A program made the position numbers and the translations under genes. From positions 186,001-250,000 of the forward strand of contig CAJIZV010000002.1 in NCBI GenBank assembly GCA_905181935.1: 64,000 nt of DNA, read 5' to 3'. The stretch is from an uncultured Amylibacter sp. (GTDB lineage: Bacteria; Pseudomonadota; Alphaproteobacteria; Rhodobacterales; Rhodobacteraceae). Below are positions 20,836 through 30,142 of this stretch, one piece after another. The stretch's first letter is position 1, and every line of letters starts with the position of its first letter. The notes under the pieces are model-generated. The model had not been told where the DNA came from, searched no databases, and saw only the letters and a list, made by a program, of their open reading frames with translations.

Positions 20836-22302
20836 ATGATTAATCCAGTCCACCCAATTTTCTCAGAACATTCTTTGGATGCTATTACAAAAGCTACAGG
20901 GTTAGTCGTAATCTGCGTAGATGCTGCTGGAAGCTTTGGTCCATCTGCTAAACGTGTAAATCGATTGATGAAGGGTGCATTAAAAAAACTGGCAGAATCT
21001 GATGTTTTTGACAAAATGGAAGAGGGAGATATTCAACGGTTTCCTGCCCCTTTAGGACTAATTGCAGATGCAGTGTTACTCCTCAAGATGAAAAAACGCC
21101 CAACAATTGATATTGCTCGTAAATGTGGAGCAAATATTGCAAAAGAAGCAGGCAAGTCAGATATAAACTTATTTGTTACCGCTAATTCTCGAGCGGCTCA
21201 ATTAGCTTTTGGTATTGCCATGCGGCGCTATAGATTTGATGCACATAAATCTAAGGATTCTTTAGAATTTGGGAAATTAAACGTTTTTATTACTAATGTT
21301 GATAAAACTACAAAAGAATATACAGAATTAAGCGCTGTTGTTGATGGTGTTTTTTTTACACGAGATTTAGTAAATGAACCTGCAAATATTTTAACAACTA
21401 CAGATTTTGCTGATAGGTTAATTGCTCTTGAATCGCTTGGCTTGAAGGTTTCTGTTCTTGAAGAGGCTGATATGGAAAAATTAGGTATGCATTCCTTATT
21501 AGGCGTTGGTATGGGATCTGAAAGCCCATCCAAGATCGTAATTATGGAATGGCAGGGAGGTGGTAATGAAAAGCCATTTGCACTTGTCGGTAAGGGAGTA
21601 GTTTTTGATACTGGTGGAATTTCCTTAAAACCTGCGGGTGGAATGGAAGATATGACAATGGATATGGGTGGAGCTGGTGTTGTTGCGGGAGTAATGAAAG
21701 CTTTGGCTACGCGTAATGCAAAAGCTAATGTAGTTGGCTTAGTTGGGCTAGTAGAAAATATGCCTGATGCAAAAGCACAACGTCCTGGTGATGTTGTTAA
21801 GTCTATGAAAGGTGATACTATTGAGGTAATTAATACGGATGCTGAGGGCAGATTAGTATTAGCTGATGTTCTATGGTATGCGCAAAAGACGTATAGACCA
21901 TCAGGTATAATTAATTTAGCAACGTTAACAGGAGCTGTGATTGTAGCTTTAGGCCATGAAAACGCAGGTGCATTTTCGAATAATGATAAATTAGTTAATG
22001 ATTTTTTAAAAGCTGCGGACACTGAATGCGAAGGTGTATGGCGAATGCCTTTAGGTGCTGGTTATGATAAGTTAATTTTATCACGAATAGCAGATATTAA
22101 AAATGTTGGAGGGCGAACAGCAGGATCAATAACGGCAGCCCAGTTTTTACAGCGTTTTATCGAACCTGATATGCCTTGGATTCACTTAGATATTGCTGGG
22201 GTTGCATCTGTCAAAAATGAAACTGACTTTGCTCCCAAAGGTGCAACAGGGTGGGGAGTTCGCGCACTTAATCGCTTTATATCGGATAATTGTGAGATAT
22301 AG
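20836..22302 (+). CDS. pepA: Leucyl aminopeptidase (M17, PepA)
   Basis: Cytosolic hexameric metallo-aminopeptidase removing N-terminal residues, especially Leu. The 488 residues have the divergent N-terminal domain and the M17 catalytic domain with the signature NTDAEGRLVLADVLWYA, the bicarbonate/metal-site segment VGKGVVFDTGGISLKPAGGM and the C-terminal HLDIAGVA. TATAAT at about 20815 and AAAAGGAAA ahead of the ATG fit a short-leader promoter. A long open frame on the opposite strand (21228-22022) is a coding shadow. holC starts immediately after its stop codon, as in many proteobacteria. Confidence 0.95.
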   Translation: MINPVHPIFSEHSLDAITKATGLVVICVDAAGSFGPSAKRVNRLMKGALKKLAESDVFDKMEEGDIQRFPAPLGLIADAVLLLKMKKRPTIDIARKCGANIAKEAGKSDINLFVTANSRAAQLAFGIAMRRYRFDAHKSKDSLEFGKLNVFITNVDKTTKEYTELSAVVDGVFFTRDLVNEPANILTTTDFADRLIALESLGLKVSVLEEADMEKLGMHSLLGVGMGSESPSKIVIMEWQGGGNEKPFALVGKGVVFDTGGISLKPAGGMEDMTMDMGGAGVVAGVMKALATRNAKANVVGLVGLVENMPDAKAQRPGDVVKSMKGDTIEVINTDAEGRLVLADVLWYAQKTYRPSGIINLATLTGAVIVALGHENAGAFSNNDKLVNDFLKAADTECEGVWRMPLGAGYDKLILSRIADIKNVGGRTAGSITAAQFLQRFIEPDMPWIHLDIAGVASVKNETDFAPKGATGWGVRALNRFISDNCEI

Positions 22303-22764
22303 GTGGGCGATGTATATTTTTACCATTTAACTAAATCACCAATATTTACTGTCATTAACGATTTAATTAGTAAATGTATGGCAAAAGGTTGGCGTATAGC
22401 TATTGTAGGTAAACAACTAAAGAACCTTGAATATTTAAATATTTTATTATGGGAATCCAAAGATAATGTTTTCATACCACATGGTTTATCTAATGGTATA
22501 AATGATGATGATCAGCACGTGCTTCTTACGATTAATCCAATTGATTATAGCACCCGCCAAGTTTTGATTGTTATAGATGATGCTGAATTTATTTCGTCAG
22601 ATTCCTCGCATTTAGAGCGTGTTTGCATCTTATTTGATGGTAACAATTTCGAATCACTCGCTGAAGCGCGTTCGAAATGGAAACTAATCACGGGAGCTGG
22701 TATTCCGGCACAGTATTGGTCTCAGGCCACAGGCAACTGGGAAAAGAAAGCTAGTTCGAATTAA
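22303..22764 (+). CDS. holC: DNA polymerase III chi subunit
   Basis: Clamp-loader accessory subunit that, with psi in well-studied bacteria, connects the holoenzyme to SSB. The 153-residue protein shows the chi pattern: VYFYHLTKSPIFTVINDLISKCMAKGWR at the start (a beta strand then a long helix), DNVFIPHG in the middle, and a C-terminal helix ending WEKK. The start is a GTG at 22303 directly abutting the pepA stop with no gap, so translation probably depends on ribosomes finishing pepA. Confidence 0.9.
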   Translation: MGDVYFYHLTKSPIFTVINDLISKCMAKGWRIAIVGKQLKNLEYLNILLWESKDNVFIPHGLSNGINDDDQHVLLTINPIDYSTRQVLIVIDDAEFISSDSSHLERVCILFDGNNFESLAEARSKWKLITGAGIPAQYWSQATGNWEKKASSN

Positions 22765-22819
22765 TTTTATATATTTAATTTTTAGTTAATATTATGATAA
22801 AATAAACTTTATCTCCTTA

Positions 22820-24691
22820 TTATAGATTAGTGCGAGAGGTTTCCAATTTTTCTTCAGCAGCAAGCCAAAGACCTTCGGCTTTGGTTATAGCAGTCTCAGC
22901 TTCAGCTCGTTTTTTACTTAAATTTTCGAACTGATCTGGATTTGAATTTGTATAAATCTTTGGGTCGGCTAACGCTTCATCAATTTTTGATTTTATTTCT
23001 ATTATTTTATTTAAGCGTTCTTCGCATTTAGCCACTTCAGCTTGATAAGGGGCTAATATTTTTCGTTGCTCACTATGAGATAGGCGTTTTTTCTTAATCT
23101 TTTTTGGTTTTTCAGCACGATCAGCAACACCGCGTTCTGATAGTAAAAGCTTTTTATAAGCGTCTAAATCTTCATTATAGACGTTAACTTCACCATCTTT
23201 AACGAGCCACAAAGTATCTGCTACAGCATTAACTAGGTGAGGGTCATGACTTACTAAAATTACCGCTCCCTCATATGCCGCCAATGCAAAAACTAATGAC
23301 TCGCGGCTTTCTATATCTAGGTGATTTGTTGGCTCGTCCAAAATCAACAAATGTGGAGCTTCAACCGTTGCTAATAATAGTGAGAGACGTGCTTTTTGAC
23401 CACCCGACAAACGACCAACTTCAGTAAGTGCTTGTTCGGGGCCAATTCCACCTCTAGCTAATCGTGAGCGAAGCTTGGCAGGTGTTTCGCCAGGGAACTC
23501 GCGAGTAATATGTTGTAAAGGTGTTTCGTCTAAATGTAATTCATCTACTTGATGTTGTGCAAAATATCCTATTTTAAGTTTTGACGAGCGAACCAAATTG
23601 CCTGCCATTGGAACTAAACGATCAGCTAATAATTTTGATAAAGTAGATTTACCCTGACCATTTGCTCCTAAGAGAGCTATTCTGTCACTTTGATCAATCC
23701 GCAGGTTTAATTCACTTAAAATTGGTAAGTCATCATATCCAACAGAAGTATCTTCTAATCTGAGGATAGGTGGTGAAAGTTCTTCTGGGGTTGGAAAGTT
23801 AAACGCTGCCACTGCATTCTCTACTCCTGCAGCAATAGGTTCCATTTTTTCTAACATTTTAATTCTTGACTGCGCTTGTTTTGCTTTAGAAGCTTTGGCG
23901 CGAAAGCGATCAACAAAACTTTGTAGGTGCTCACGTGTAGCCTCTTGCTTACGGGCCATTGAAGCTTGTTCTGCTAACTTTGCACGCCGTACATTATCAA
24001 ATGTATCATAATTTCCTTGATATAGAGTTAATTGTTTGTCCATCAGGTGTAATATTGCATTAACTGATGTATTTAATAATTGTCGATCATGTGAAATAAT
24101 TAAAACAGAGTGCGGATATTTACGCAGATAATTTTCTAGCCAAATTGTGCCTTCTAAATCTAAATAATTTGTTGGTTCATCCAGCATTAAAATATCAGGT
24201 TGTGCAAATAGAACTCCAGCAAGAGCTACACGCATGCGCCATCCGCCTGAAAATTCATGGCATGGACGTGCTTGCGCCGTTGTAGAAAATCCAAGACCAG
24301 ATAATATCGAAGCAGCTCGAGATTCTGCTGAATAAGCGTCAATATCAGCCAAACGACCGTGTATATCTGCAATTCGAGTGGGGTCAGTAGCTATCTCTGA
24401 TTCTGCTAATAGCTTAGTTCTTTCAGTGTCTGCTTCGAGAACAGTTTCTAATAAACTGTCATTTGAAGCAGGTGCTTCTTGAGCTATTCCACCAATTCGC
24501 ATTTTTTTAGGAATTTCAATGGATCCATCATCCAGCCCTAATTCCTTAGTAATCAATTTAAAAAGTGTCGTTTTTCCTGTGCCATTACGACCCACAATGC
24601 CAACTTTATGGCCCGACGGTATTGTTGCAGATGCATTCGCCAAAAGTTGGCGACCGGCTATGGAATAACTGATATCATTGATTTTTAACAT
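22820..24691 (-). CDS. ABC-F family ATPase (ribosome-associated type)
   Basis: Soluble protein of 623 residues with two ABC domains and no membrane segments, the ABC-F layout; such proteins act on the ribosome (translation factors such as EttA/Uup/YheS) rather than in transport. Domain 1: Walker A GRNGTGKT (34-41), signature FSGGWRMRVALAG, Walker B LMLDEPTNYLD. Domain 2: Walker A GANGQGKST, signature LSGGQKARLSLLL, LILDEPTNHLD. A charged coiled-coil linker lies between them and another at the C-terminus (about 530-620), closest to the YheS/Uup pattern. The exact ABC-F subfamily is uncertain. Confidence 0.92.
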   Translation of the reverse strand: MLKINDISYSIAGRQLLANASATIPSGHKVGIVGRNGTGKTTLFKLITKELGLDDGSIEIPKKMRIGGIAQEAPASNDSLLETVLEADTERTKLLAESEIATDPTRIADIHGRLADIDAYSAESRAASILSGLGFSTTAQARPCHEFSGGWRMRVALAGVLFAQPDILMLDEPTNYLDLEGTIWLENYLRKYPHSVLIISHDRQLLNTSVNAILHLMDKQLTLYQGNYDTFDNVRRAKLAEQASMARKQEATREHLQSFVDRFRAKASKAKQAQSRIKMLEKMEPIAAGVENAVAAFNFPTPEELSPPILRLEDTSVGYDDLPILSELNLRIDQSDRIALLGANGQGKSTLSKLLADRLVPMAGNLVRSSKLKIGYFAQHQVDELHLDETPLQHITREFPGETPAKLRSRLARGGIGPEQALTEVGRLSGGQKARLSLLLATVEAPHLLILDEPTNHLDIESRESLVFALAAYEGAVILVSHDPHLVNAVADTLWLVKDGEVNVYNEDLDAYKKLLLSERGVADRAEKPKKIKKKRLSHSEQRKILAPYQAEVAKCEERLNKIIEIKSKIDEALADPKIYTNSNPDQFENLSKKRAEAETAITKAEGLWLAAEEKLETSRTNL

Positions 24692-24815
24692 GACAGCGGA
24701 ATGACGTATGAATTGCAGGCTGTCAACGTCTGAATGAATGGGTCCTTTGCAAATGAATTAGCATATGCTAGTCGATCAAAAATTAAACCCTTCATATATA
24801 AAAAGGACTAAACTT

Positions 24816-25238
24816 ATGGTGTTAGAACGCACATTTTCAATAGTAAAGCCAGATGCAACTAAACGTAACCTAGTTGGCCAAATAGTAGCTAAATTTGAAC
24901 AAGGTGGGCTACGCGTCGTTGCTCAGAAGCGCATCCAATTAACATTGGCACAAGCGCAACAATTTTATGGCGTACATTCTGAGCGCCCTTTTTTTGGTGA
25001 GTTATGTGAATTTATGGTTTCTGAACCAATTGTTGTTCAAGTTTTAGAAGGCGAAAATGCAATTGCTCGTAATCGTGAAATCATGGGCGCAACAAATCCT
25101 GCTGATGCTGATGCGGGTACAATTCGTAAAGAATTCGCTTTATCTATTGGCGAAAATTCCGTGCATGGTTCAGACGCTCCAGAAACGGCTGCAGAAGAAA
25201 TTAGTTTTTTCTTCTCTGGTCTTGAATTAGTTGGCTAA
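24816..25238 (+). CDS. ndk: Nucleoside diphosphate kinase
   Basis: Transfers phosphate from ATP to nucleoside diphosphates through a phosphohistidine. With the ATG at 24816 the protein has 140 residues, the standard length, starting [18 protein letters not shown]. The catalytic His lies in [12 protein letters not shown] near residue 117. The frame is open 17 codons further upstream, but AAGGA nine bases before 24816 and family alignment support the shorter form. Followed by a strong terminator. Confidence 0.96.
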   Translation: MVLERTFSIVKPDATKRNLVGQIVAKFEQGGLRVVAQKRIQLTLAQAQQFYGVHSERPFFGELCEFMVSEPIVVQVLEGENAIARNREIMGATNPADADAGTIRKEFALSIGENSVHGSDAPETAAEEISFFFSGLELVG

Positions 25239-25265
25239 ACCAATTTTAAATTTATTTTTATAACC

Positions 25266-25289
25266 TAGGGAGCGTTTTTTCGCTCCCTA
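25266..25289 (+). terminator. Intrinsic terminator of ndk
   Basis: Perfect 9-bp stem TAGGGAGCG / CGCTCCCTA with a TTTTTT loop, 27 bp after the ndk stop and followed by a T-rich TTAATTTTATT. The weak T-tract makes it less than ideal, but it is the only GC-rich hairpin in this AT-rich gap, and it may also serve purN from the other side. Confidence 0.75.
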
Positions 25290-25376
25290 TTAATTTTATT
25301 AGTCTAAATTTTTTAAAAGCATAAATATAATATTATTATTATTCAGTTTTGAAGTAAGTTTTTCATAAATATGTTA

Positions 25377-25955
25377 TTAATCATAATCTTGAAAAAATTT
25401 AGCCAAAACTTCTTGGTATAGGCGGTGTTCTTCTAGAAGAACCCTTGCTGACAAATCATCTGAAGTATCGTTTGGATATATGGCTACCGCCTTTTGGCCT
25501 AAAACTGGCCCACCATCTAACTCGCTAGTAACAATATGAACAGAGCATCCACCATGGCTATCTTTCGCATCAAGTGCACGCTGATGGGTATGAAGTCCTT
25601 TATACTTTGGTAATAATGATGGATGAATATTTAATATTTTATTATGCCATTTTTTAATGAAAGAATGTGTTAAAATACGCATAAAACCTGCTAAACAAAT
25701 GATATCAACTTTGTGCTGTATTAGAACATTTTGAATCTCTTTTTCAAATAAGCTACGATTTCCATTGAAAAGTTTATTTGATATTATAGCTGTTGCAACA
25801 CCTAATCCACGTGCTTTTTGAATCCCAGCAGCTGCTTCATTGTTAGATATAACAATAACAGGTATGGCATTGATCGATCCTGATTGCATGGCCTTAACTA
25901 TTGTTACCATATTTGAACCACTGCCTGAGATAAAAATAGCAACGCGTTTTGGCAT
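25377..25955 (-). CDS. purN: Phosphoribosylglycinamide formyltransferase PurN
   Basis: Folate-dependent formylation of GAR, third step of purine synthesis. The 192 residues start MPKRVAIFISGSGSNMVTIV and contain the catalytic region ICLAGFMRILT, HPSLLPKYKGLHTH (catalytic His after the conserved Asn) and the Asp loop SELDGGPVLGQ. I use the ATG at 25955, which overlaps the purM stop (TGATG); a TTG one codon earlier is unnecessary. purM-purN is a standard pair. Confidence 0.95.
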   Translation of the reverse strand: MPKRVAIFISGSGSNMVTIVKAMQSGSINAIPVIVISNNEAAAGIQKARGLGVATAIISNKLFNGNRSLFEKEIQNVLIQHKVDIICLAGFMRILTHSFIKKWHNKILNIHPSLLPKYKGLHTHQRALDAKDSHGGCSVHIVTSELDGGPVLGQKAVAIYPNDTSDDLSARVLLEEHRLYQEVLAKFFQDYD

Positions 25956-26995
25956 CAAAGTAAACCAGTGTAACGGACGCCTGAACCTTCAGTTATTTTA
26001 CCAATAATAATAGGATCACAATCTTCCTGTTTGAGTGCTGCACTAATAGCATCTACGTCTTGAGCTGAACAAATGGCAATCATACCTATACCACAGTTAA
26101 ATGTTTTTAGAGCTTCAGATTGCTCTAAACCTGCTTGTGCTATTAACCAGTCAAAAATAGCTAATCTAGCCCATGAATCTAAATCAATATTGGCACCTAA
26201 ACCTTCGGGTAACGCTCTTGGTAGATTTTCAGTTAATCCACCACCAGTTATATGTGCTAATGCTTTTAGTTTACCTGTTTCTAGTGCTGCAACCGCTGGT
26301 CGTACATAAATTTTTGTTGGTTCTAATAAGTGTTTAGCCAAAGTGCCTTCGCCAAAGGGACAATCGTCATTCCAAGTTAGACCTGATTTTTCAACAATTT
26401 TGCGAACTAAGGAATATCCATTTGAGTGAATGCCAGTTGAAGGTAGCCCAATTAAAATATCTCCGCTAGAAACGCTGTGGGGCAGGGCAGTGCCTCTTTC
26501 CATTGCACCAACGGAAAAGCCTGCCAAGTCAAAATCATCACCTTCATACATACCTGGCATTTCAGCTGTTTCACCACCAACCAAAGCAGTATTGGCTTGA
26601 CGACACCCTTCTGCAATTCCGTTTATTACGCTTGTTGCCCCACTTATATTTAGTTTGCCCGTTGCAAAGTAGTCTAAGAAAAATAGTGGAACTGCTCCTT
26701 GGCAAATTAGATCATTCACGCACATTGCAACCAAATCAATCCCAACTGTATCTAAATAACCTGTATCAATTGCAATTCGTAGCTTTGTGCCAACACCATC
26801 AGTAGCTGAAACTAAAATTGGATCTTTATATCCAGCTGCTTTCAAATCAAACATTGCACCAAATCCACCTAAGCCATCCATAACACCTGGTCGTTTTGTG
26901 GATTTTGCAGCTGGTTTGATATGCTGAACTAATTCGTTTCCTGCATCAATATCTACGCCAGCATCTGCGTACGTTAAGCCTTTAATTTTGGTCAT
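25955..26995 (-). CDS. purM: Phosphoribosylformylglycinamidine cyclo-ligase PurM
   Basis: ATP-dependent closure of the imidazole ring (FGAM to AIR), fifth purine step. The 346 residues show DAGVDIDAGNELV at the start, LVSATDGVGTKLRIA, LVGGETAEMPGMY and the glycine-rich ITGGGLTENLPRALP. Coupled to purN by a one-base overlap. Transcribed away from the CAU tRNA. Confidence 0.96.
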   Translation of the reverse strand: MTKIKGLTYADAGVDIDAGNELVQHIKPAAKSTKRPGVMDGLGGFGAMFDLKAAGYKDPILVSATDGVGTKLRIAIDTGYLDTVGIDLVAMCVNDLICQGAVPLFFLDYFATGKLNISGATSVINGIAEGCRQANTALVGGETAEMPGMYEGDDFDLAGFSVGAMERGTALPHSVSSGDILIGLPSTGIHSNGYSLVRKIVEKSGLTWNDDCPFGEGTLAKHLLEPTKIYVRPAVAALETGKLKALAHITGGGLTENLPRALPEGLGANIDLDSWARLAIFDWLIAQAGLEQSEALKTFNCGIGMIAICSAQDVDAISAALKQEDCDPIIIGKITEGSGVRYTGLL

Positions 26996-27102
26996 AATGT
27001 CTCTCTTGGAATTTATATTTATTTCTTAATGTATTAATGAAAGAATTAAAATGGTGTTGTGCCTTGACCAGCTGGTTTTCCTTGAGTAATTGAAGCACAG
27101 GC

Positions 27103-27179
27103 GGGCTTGTAGCTCAGTTGGTTAGAGCAGAGCGCTCATAACGCTTTTGTCGGTGGTTCGAGTCCATCCTGGCCTACCA
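27103..27179 (+). tRNA. tRNA with CAU anticodon (Met elongator or Ile2)
   Basis: Cloverleaf folded by hand, 77 nt including an encoded CCA at 27177-27179. D arm AGCTCAGTTGGTTAGAGCA; anticodon stem GAGCG/CGCTT with loop CTCATAA (anticodon CAT); T arm GGTGG-TTCGAGT-CCATC. The acceptor stem GGGCTTG/CTGGCCT is poor: two G-U type pairs and one T-T mismatch. It is not the initiator, which would lack normal 1-72 pairing and carry GGG pairs in the anticodon stem. Sequence alone does not decide between elongator Met and Ile2 (which needs lysidine at C34). Confidence 0.85.
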
Positions 27180-27217
27180 AGTAATTGGTTTATTCAGCTT
27201 TTTTAAAAAGCTTTAAG

Positions 27218-27268
27218 AGTTGTGGCAGAAAAATTTTGGTAAATTTCCATTTCTGTCACAACTTTTTT
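27218..27268 (+). terminator. Rho-independent terminator after the CAU tRNA
   Basis: Arms AGTTGTGGCAGAAA (27218-27231) and TTTCTGTCACAACT (27250-27263) form a 14-bp stem with one G-U pair and an 18-nt loop, followed by a six-T tract at 27263-27268. It lies 38 bp after the tRNA. A related hairpin occurs near 31890. Confidence 0.75.
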
Positions 27269-27367
27269 AAAATGATTCTATTAAATTTTATTATTGAATA
27301 TTAGCTGGGTGAAAATAATTAATCACTATACCTGCAATTTGAAAAGCTTATTAAGTCATAAAGCTAG

Positions 27368-28699
27368 TTATCTTGGAATCTGTATCTCTGCTTTTAGGCC
27401 ACCTAAATCTACGCTGTGGCCCAAAACTAATTTACCGCCATGGCTGTGGGCTATGTCAGCAGCAATGGCTAAGCCTAAACCAGTTCCTGATCCTTTATTT
27501 TGATTCCGCGCTGCGTCAAGACGCTCAAATGGATTAACCGCTTTCTCGCGTTGATCTTTAGGAATTCCTGGCCCTGAATCTTCAACTATAAAAGAAACTG
27601 TTTTAATTGTTGCTGTTACAATAACATATGTTTTATTTGAATAGCGTGCTGAATTTGAGAGAAGATTATTAATTGCACGAGAAAGAGCTAACTCTCTACA
27701 CTTCAATTTAATTGTTTCTGAACCAATATTATCAAAATTTGCAGAAACATTGTGATTTACTCGCCGTTGATCTCTTATTAATGATTTAATTAATTGTTTG
27801 GGTTCGATAACTGCAAACTTCTCTCCATTGTCACCACGCGAAAATGCTAAAAACTCATTAACTATGGACTCCATTTCAGTAACATCGCGTTTCAGATCTT
27901 TAAGGAATTCGCTTTCGTTCATTAAGCTTAACGATAATTTCATACGAGTTAATGGTGTTCGAAGGTCATGACTAACTCCTGACAGCATAGTTGTACGTTG
28001 TTCAAGGTGACGTTCAATTCTAGATTGCATTGAAATAAATGCGTGCCCAGCTTGACGAACCTCTGTAGCACCACTTGGTGAAAATAAAATTTTGTTGCCT
28101 TTACCAAAAGCTTCAGCAGACTTTGCTAGTAATCTGATGGGCCTAATTTGGTTCCTTAAGAAAATAACGGCTATACTAATAAATAGACATGATGCTAAAA
28201 ATCCAGCAACGAGTAATTGATGAGGGTTTTCAGCAGTTGCACGACGCCGAGATAAACTTACATCAAAATTGTTCCCCTCCCGACTTACCCAAAAGTTTAA
28301 TATTGTTTCGTCAGAACTTAGATCGATAGACGATAATCCAGTAACTTGTGAACGAAGTGAACGTATTAAATAACGGCCTGAGATATCAAAGAAAGCATAT
28401 TTGTCACCAGCAACATAAGGTTTTTCATTTAGCTTTACAGTAATTGATAGTGGTTGGGATTTTGCATGAATATCCTGAAGGGGATAAGAATCATCTTTAA
28501 AAATTTTTGTATCTAAAATGAAATTTATTTCACGTGCAATATCTGTTGTTTTTCCAATTGTTACATCACCATACAGGCGATCTATGAAAATAACTGTAAT
28601 TACTGCTTGAATTAATAGAATCGGAATAGCCAAAATCAGAATTGATCGACCAAGTAAGCTTTTGGGAAGGTTTTTTTTAAGCCAATTTGTGTGTAGCAT
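27368..28699 (-). CDS. EnvZ-like sensor histidine kinase, no adjacent response regulator
   Basis: Inner-membrane sensor kinase of 443 residues: TM1 about 18-40, a periplasmic sensor region about 41-162, TM2 about 163-182, a HAMP linker, a HisKA box with phospho-acceptor His244 (SGVSHDLRTPLTRMKL), an N box (INNLLSNSARYS), and a G box (EDSGPGIPKDQR, then GSGTGLGLAIAADIAHSHGG). It resembles the OmpR/EnvZ class. Both neighbours are tRNA genes and no response regulator gene is in the surrounding region, so its partner must be elsewhere or lost. Confidence 0.9.
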   Translation of the reverse strand: MLHTNWLKKNLPKSLLGRSILILAIPILLIQAVITVIFIDRLYGDVTIGKTTDIAREINFILDTKIFKDDSYPLQDIHAKSQPLSITVKLNEKPYVAGDKYAFFDISGRYLIRSLRSQVTGLSSIDLSSDETILNFWVSREGNNFDVSLSRRRATAENPHQLLVAGFLASCLFISIAVIFLRNQIRPIRLLAKSAEAFGKGNKILFSPSGATEVRQAGHAFISMQSRIERHLEQRTTMLSGVSHDLRTPLTRMKLSLSLMNESEFLKDLKRDVTEMESIVNEFLAFSRGDNGEKFAVIEPKQLIKSLIRDQRRVNHNVSANFDNIGSETIKLKCRELALSRAINNLLSNSARYSNKTYVIVTATIKTVSFIVEDSGPGIPKDQREKAVNPFERLDAARNQNKGSGTGLGLAIAADIAHSHGGKLVLGHSVDLGGLKAEIQIPR

Positions 28700-28839
28700 C
28701 TTAGTAAGCTAAACATTGATTATATAAAACGCAAGAAATTGAATGAATTTGCTACATTAAGCGTAAAAAAATTACATTAGTGTGAAATTTCTATAGACGC
28801 ATAAAAAACCCTTAGCTATAGAGGCTCAGTACACGGTAT

Positions 28840-28914
28840 TCCGACGTAGCTCAGCGGTAGAGCAGTTGACTGTTAATCAATTGGTCGTAGGTTCGATCCC
28901 TACCGTCGGAGCCA
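28840..28914 (+). tRNA. tRNA-Asn (GUU)
   Basis: Complete 75-nt cloverleaf with encoded CCA: acceptor TCCGACG/CGTCGGA, D arm AGCTCAGCGGTAGAGCA, anticodon stem GTTGA/TCAAT with loop CTGTTAA (anticodon GTT), T arm GTAGG-TTCGATC-CCTAC, discriminator G. All stems pair well. Its last 23 nt plus 11 nt of flank recur imperfectly at 31807-31840, making it the likely attachment site of the island that follows. Confidence 0.97.
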
Positions 28915-29141
28915 TGTACTTAATTATATTTTATTATTATTTTACAAAAAATGGCATTTTTTAAACAAATGGCACATTGCCCTTTATGCAATTTTATTTC
29001 TTAAGATCGTATGACGAAAAGCAAATAATAGTTAATTAAAAAAAATGGCAACTTTAGTAAAAACCAATCTAACTTCTGACCACTAAGTAGATTTAATACC
29101 GAAGGTTATGTTTATTTGTTGATTTTTTTAAATATTTGAAA

Positions 29142-29702
29142 CTACCAGCTTGAGTCTGGCTTCTCTAAAAATTCTATTTCAGTTTGAGTACTTTCTCGCT
29201 TTAAAATTATATTTCGATGAGGATAACGCCCAAAGTTTTTTATTGCATATGCGTGATCGTCAAAGCTTTTTTTAATTTGATCATGCATGGGATGAGCAGA
29301 TAACCACTTTTCTCTCAGCTTGTTGACTACTTCGTGGTCTTCTATTTTTTCACTATGAACAAGGGGTAATAATGCGAACAAACGCTCATCAGCATTATAA
29401 TTTTCTATAAACCCCTGATCCAAACATAATTGAGAAGCATTTCTTGCAAATATATCGTATGAAAAACTAGTTGGATGCCCCCGATATATATTTCTCGAAA
29501 ACTGGTCAGTTAATAATATATAAGCTAAACATGATCGATTATTGACAAGCATAAACTGAATCTTACCATCAGAAATGAGTTCTAATTCTTTTTCAAAATT
29601 TGATTTGACAGCATCATCAATCTTATCAGAGCTTACGAACCAATTATTCTGTTCAATTTCATTAAACCAGAAATCTAAAATTTTATTAGTTAATTCATTC
29701 AT
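29142..29702 (-). CDS. DUF924 family protein
   Basis: 186-residue member of DUF924, an all-helical TPR-like family common in alphaproteobacteria with no established function. Family landmarks: ILDFWFNEIEQNNWF near the start, LILTDQFSRNIYRG-type core (here YILLTDQFSRNIYRGHP), FALLPLVHSEKIEDHE, and FGRYPHRN near the C-terminus. I use the ATG at 29702 with GGGAAG upstream; a TTG four codons earlier overlaps that ribosome-binding site. First gene inside the putative tRNA-Asn island, transcribed toward the tRNA. Confidence 0.85.
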   Translation of the reverse strand: MNELTNKILDFWFNEIEQNNWFVSSDKIDDAVKSNFEKELELISDGKIQFMLVNNRSCLAYILLTDQFSRNIYRGHPTSFSYDIFARNASQLCLDQGFIENYNADERLFALLPLVHSEKIEDHEVVNKLREKWLSAHPMHDQIKKSFDDHAYAIKNFGRYPHRNIILKRESTQTEIEFLEKPDSSW

Positions 29703-29816
29703 AAATCTTCCCAAACATTATCATAAGCATCTTGTTTTATCTTTAATGGGAGGTTTAATTATGTCAATATGAGCTATTAAGCCATAATAGATGATAATTC
29801 ACATAGAGGTAACTAC

Positions 29817-30008
29817 ATGAAAAATAACCAGAAAAAAATCCTTATAGGATGTGCTGTAGGCACATTAATTGGTGGTGGTATTTTTTCGGGACTTGAGAAC
29901 TTGGTTGGGTTTAACCTTTTTGGCGCCTATGGTAAATATGTAAGTAGCCTTCTTAATCTTGCCCTCCCAGCTGGGTTTGCTGCAGCTATTGTAGTAAGGC
30001 TGAGTTAA
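29817..30008 (+). CDS. Small glycine-rich membrane protein, unknown
   Basis: 63 residues: a basic N-terminus (KNNQKK), a hydrophobic glycine-rich segment ILIGCAVGTLIGGGIFSGL, a short aromatic loop and a second hydrophobic segment (about 44-60). Two short membrane helices are likely. AGAGG seven bases before the ATG supports translation. I do not recognise the family. It is inside the island and co-oriented with the DUF2721 gene. Confidence 0.55.
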   Translation: MKNNQKKILIGCAVGTLIGGGIFSGLENLVGFNLFGAYGKYVSSLLNLALPAGFAAAIVVRLS

Positions 30009-30142
30009 ACTTACGTTGAACTATACTAACCTGAAGATAAGTAAATATTAGAACCATTAGGTGTGAAACAAGATGAATAAACTATTAATAAGAGTCCTAC
30101 TAGTAAGATTTGGTATTCAAGTTTCTGCTGAGGATTACTATA

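Noticed and set aside
21228..22022. 264-codon open frame on the minus strand
   Set aside because: Lies wholly inside pepA in antisense, has Ser/Pro/Thr-rich composition typical of a shadow frame, and no ribosome-binding site.
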